In this document: piece after piece, positions 61,629-64,000 of the stretch
Layout of the letters: every line of letters begins with the position of its first letter
How positions within the stretch are numbered: the stretch's first letter is position 1
DNA from: Oceanospirillales bacterium
GTDB taxonomy: Bacteria; Pseudomonadota; Gammaproteobacteria; Pseudomonadales; Endozoicomonadaceae
Direction: 5' to 3'
Length of the DNA stretch: 64,000 bases
Assembly: GCA_004762125.1 (NCBI GenBank)
Contig: SIHQ01000018.1
Span: 41,037-105,036 of the forward strand
Notes under the pieces: generated by a model
Database searches by the model: none
What the model was told of the DNA's origin: nothing
What the model saw: the letters and a program-made list of their open reading frames with translations, nothing else
Translations under genes and position numbers: made by a program

Positions 61629-61883
61629 TCAGCTTATATTATTGGGTAGAGCAGTATAAGCCTCCTTCAGTGCTCGTTCTTCGAATGCCGCATACTTTTC
61701 CCCCTCTTGCATTTTCTCCCATTGCAATAAATCCTCGATATGAAATCGAACCAACTTGGGTCCAAATTTTTTAGGCTTGGGGAATTGCCCATGATTGATC
61801 CAATCATAAACGGTTGATGTACCCACGCCATAACGAATACAAACTTCACGAACCGAAAAATAAGCTTTCAACGAACTGTCCAT
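61629..61883 (-). CDS. AlpA-family regulator
   Basis: An 84-residue protein with a MerR-like HTH (FSVREVCIRYGVGTSTVYDWINHGQFPKPKKFGPKLVRFHIEDLLQWEK), the AlpA signature. AlpA proteins control excision of islands and ICEs. Outside the prophage, it belongs to the older island next door. Confidence 0.88.
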   Translation of the reverse strand: MDSSLKAYFSVREVCIRYGVGTSTVYDWINHGQFPKPKKFGPKLVRFHIEDLLQWEKMQEGEKYAAFEERALKEAYTALPNNIS

Positions 61884-61986
61884 AAATACTCACCAGAAGA
61901 TAAAACATATATTACGTACGAACCATTTTTTTGGTCTACATTTTTCTGCCACTCAAAACCAAATAAGATCTGAGTAGCGGATGTCA

Positions 61987-62712
61987 TCAATAAACCAGCC
62001 AACCGTGCACCAAAAGAAATAAAGATGACTTCAATTCACTCAATCGATCTATCACTGTATATTTTGGAAAGAGCTTCTCTACCGCTCTCGCTTCAATACC
62101 CAACCCAATGATTTCACCCCCTGACGACTCACTCCTTCTAATCAGATCCAGAACCACTTCTTGATGGTTCCTGTCCGGACTTCCATCTGTGATCATCATG
62201 ATTAAACGTCGCTCTACTCTGGCTTTCAACACCTGACGTATCCCGTGCCATAACCCTGTCCCATAGGCGTTGAGTCGTAGCTATTCAGTTTCGCTAAAAC
62301 CTCCGCCCTGTTTGTTTTATCAGCTTCAGATACGGTGACTTTTCCAACTTACGGTGTTGTTGAAATACCTGAATAGCCATTGCCTTGTTGAAGGCTCCAG
62401 CTTTCTAGATCCTGAGCAACGACTTGGAAAGTATCTTCCGGCCAGTCCTTTGCTGTGGATTCCAGGATGGATTTCAAAACCAGACATTCGTTGTCTGCGT
62501 TGGTTGATTTCGGGGTTTCAGTTTTACTGAGGCACCTTCGGATTGACCGGATTTATTCTGATTCTCCTGTGTTGGTTTGGAATCTAAAATATCTCCTTGT
62601 GCATCATTGGAATCAGAGTTTTTACATGACGGATGTTCTGATTTCTCCTCCTCATTTTCATTCTGTTGTGCATCCTCTGATTTAGTTGAAGACTCAGTGT
62701 TGGTTTTGTATG
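61987..62712 (-). pseudogene. Decayed CobT-like VWA protein
   Basis: Leftward pieces in shifting frames read an acidic spacer (KSEDAQQNENEEEKSEHPS), then SILESTAKDWPEDTFQVVAQDLESW, then the VWA part RRLIMMITDGSPDRNHQEVVLDLIRR with the MIDAS-type D-G-S and GIEARAVEKLFPKYTVIDRLSELKSSLF. At least two frameshifts or stops interrupt it. CobT-like VWA genes lie beside traF in some ICEs of the SXT type. Confidence 0.65.
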
Positions 62713-62718
62713 GAGTGG

Positions 62719-63576
62719 TTAACGCTGGGTTTTCAGTAGTCGCGTTGCTTTCAGTGGTTGAGCATTGGAGAAATCAGACTCCCAGACTTCCTGATTTATG
62801 CGAGTCTTTTGGTATTCATCTTGCTCAATCCATCCTTGTTTAAGAGCAACGTCGATAATCCGTTCACCTAATTCAGTAAACGAACTCACACCTTGTCGAA
62901 GTAGCACAATGTTGTCTGGTGGCTGCATAAGAAACAGAGCAGGATAAGCCTGAATATTAAGTGCGGGAGGGGGTGCTCGTTCAATTCGGCTTTCTGGCAG
63001 GCTGGGTATAATTGAGCCGTCTGTTGAAATCGGAATCAGTTCAAAAGCATAGTGTCGGTTAAACAGTAAAACGGTTTGAGCTTGAAGATGGCAAAGCCTG
63101 CAATTCCCCTGGTAATAAAAAACCAGTCCTGCTTTTTTTGCTATTTTTCTCAATACCGATTCTCTGGCTTGAGAGGCCATATCATCACGTACTTTTGCCG
63201 CAGCTGGTGATATAGGTCTTCTGACGTTTTCATCCAACATCGGATCGCTTTCAATCACCTGCTTTCCTATTCGTGCAAATCGTTCGGCTTTCTCTTTAAC
63301 CAACCTGTCCAGATATAAATAATCACTGACGTTTTTCTTGCTGGGTTCGTCGATGGCTTTATCCAGATAGTGTCCGATGTTTTTTCTGATCCATGGAGTC
63401 GAAAGAGGAAGCTCTTTTGTTGTGGTGGGTGGTAAGTGTTCGGGCTCTGTATCAGCACCAGGCTCTGGCTCCAGAGTCGTTTCATACCAAAACCAGCCTT
63501 CCGAGTGTCGGTCAAACCAAGCGCTTTCGGCGGATACTGTGGTCGTGATGAGTAATAGCAGAATCAAAACAAACAT
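62719..63576 (-). CDS. TraF-like conjugation protein
   Basis: A 285-residue periplasmic protein: signal peptide (MFVLILLLLITTTVSAES), N-terminal GWFWYETT, and a thioredoxin-like domain with Cys159-x2-Cys162 (GNCRLC), then YPALFLMQPPDNI. TraF helps assemble the F-type conjugative pilus. ATGA-type contact with the next upstream gene. Intact, although its neighbour downstream is broken. Confidence 0.85.
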   Translation of the reverse strand: MFVLILLLLITTTVSAESAWFDRHSEGWFWYETTLEPEPGADTEPEHLPPTTTKELPLSTPWIRKNIGHYLDKAIDEPSKKNVSDYLYLDRLVKEKAERFARIGKQVIESDPMLDENVRRPISPAAAKVRDDMASQARESVLRKIAKKAGLVFYYQGNCRLCHLQAQTVLLFNRHYAFELIPISTDGSIIPSLPESRIERAPPPALNIQAYPALFLMQPPDNIVLLRQGVSSFTELGERIIDVALKQGWIEQDEYQKTRINQEVWESDFSNAQPLKATRLLKTQR

Positions 63577-64000
63577 CAGACGCGCTTCTGCCAGTTAGCT
63601 GTCCACCATCCCATGCATAGGGATGTCACCAGAGCCATAAAAGGGATCAACCACACTGGAAACGGTATCGGTACAATAATTAGGTATAAAAACAATCCCG
63701 GAATCCATCGGCAGAGTCTTCTACTCCATAGATTTCTCAGGGGGCTGGTGTAATGGAAGTCGTGGTAGCGAATCCCTCGGATTAAAAAGCCATCCAGAAT
63801 GGCAGTGATTAATATCAAGCCCCAGAAAGGCAGACAAATCAGTAACAACGCCATACGTGAACACAGCTGAAGTATCAGGTTGAGCAGATTGTTGATAGCA
63901 CTTCCGAAAAAACTCAATGCTTGAGTAAAGCCTTCTCCCATATTGCGGTCCGATGTTGTGTATTTCAGTAGAAAGGATTTGATACCAGAATCAACGAGGG
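63576..64000 (-). CDS. ICE membrane protein, DUF4400-like (partial, open at right edge)
   Basis: The frame runs without stop to the window edge; an internal ATG lies at 63941. Membrane segments (MALLLICLPFWGLILITAI; GLFLYLIIVPIPFPVWLIPFMALV) surround DGFLIRGIRYHDFHYTSPLRNLW, the DUF4400/TIGR03747-type core of integrating conjugative elements. Function in conjugation not known precisely. Confidence 0.75.
   Translation of the reverse strand, partial: LVDSGIKSFLLKYTTSDRNMGEGFTQALSFFGSAINNLLNLILQLCSRMALLLICLPFWGLILITAILDGFLIRGIRYHDFHYTSPLRNLWSRRLCRWIPGLFLYLIIVPIPFPVWLIPFMALVTSLCMGWWTANWQKRV

Overview
The window reads as part of a gammaproteobacterial chromosome, most likely a marine, host-associated member of the Oceanospirillales such as Endozoicomonas. 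This is an inference: the housekeeping genes (polB, truA, yehS-like, yiiM-like, hcp-hcr) are gammaproteobacterial in type, and they sit among eukaryote-like genes (a Ser/Thr kinase, a Josephin-like cysteine protease, a secreted kinase-like protein) typical of symbionts. No 16S rRNA gene is present to fix the genus.

Region 1 (1-23,078) is chromosomal backbone with signs of decay and transfer. It holds a periplasmic ligand-binding protein, the hcp-hcr nitrosative-stress pair with NsrR-like half-sites upstream, and a candidate deubiquitinase-like protein. It also holds a repeat-bearing secreted protein, a TnpB fragment fused to a lipoprotein body, and a protein kinase cut by one in-frame UGA just after its DFG motif. 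Further right are DNA polymerase II, a LysE-type exporter, a stand-alone domain related to DNA phosphorothioation-associated proteins, a small RRM protein, a secreted kinase-like protein, TruA, a cupin, a DUF1456 protein, a methyltransferase/ASCH chimera, an SDR, a MOSC protein and a secreted TPR protein.

Region 2 (23,107-61,516) is a complete-looking 38.4-kb lambda-type prophage in the 3' end of a tRNA-Leu(CAA) gene. A 65-bp direct repeat marks attL and attR, and TTCCTAAT octamers inside both ends look like integrase arm sites. Order: integrase and excisionase-like gene; a leftward operon with a LuxR-like membrane regulator; a CI-like repressor and Cro; TraR/DksA-like protein; an O-like replication gene carrying 21-bp iterons; Rha; HTH protein; RuvC-like resolvase; two accessory membrane genes, one Abi-like and flanked by 115-bp direct repeats; lysis genes; a cos-like stretch; Nu1 and GpA terminase; gpW; portal; a fused ClpP protease-major capsid protein; head-tail joining and tail genes with a -1 frameshift site; tape measure; tip protein; collar fibre; and a tail-fibre-like protein with ten 24-residue repeats. 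The right end carries an R-body (RebB) gene, a broken XRE regulator, and two paralogous TTG-start small genes. One of these lies directly under a near-consensus LexA box. The repressor shows no obvious S24 self-cleavage domain, so this small gene is a good candidate for an SOS-controlled antirepressor.

Region 3 (61,517-64,000) is a decaying integrative conjugative element next to attR: an AlpA-like regulator, a frameshifted CobT/VWA gene, a TraF-like thioredoxin-fold protein and a DUF4400-like membrane protein open at the window edge. The prophage therefore lies between the tRNA gene and an older island.
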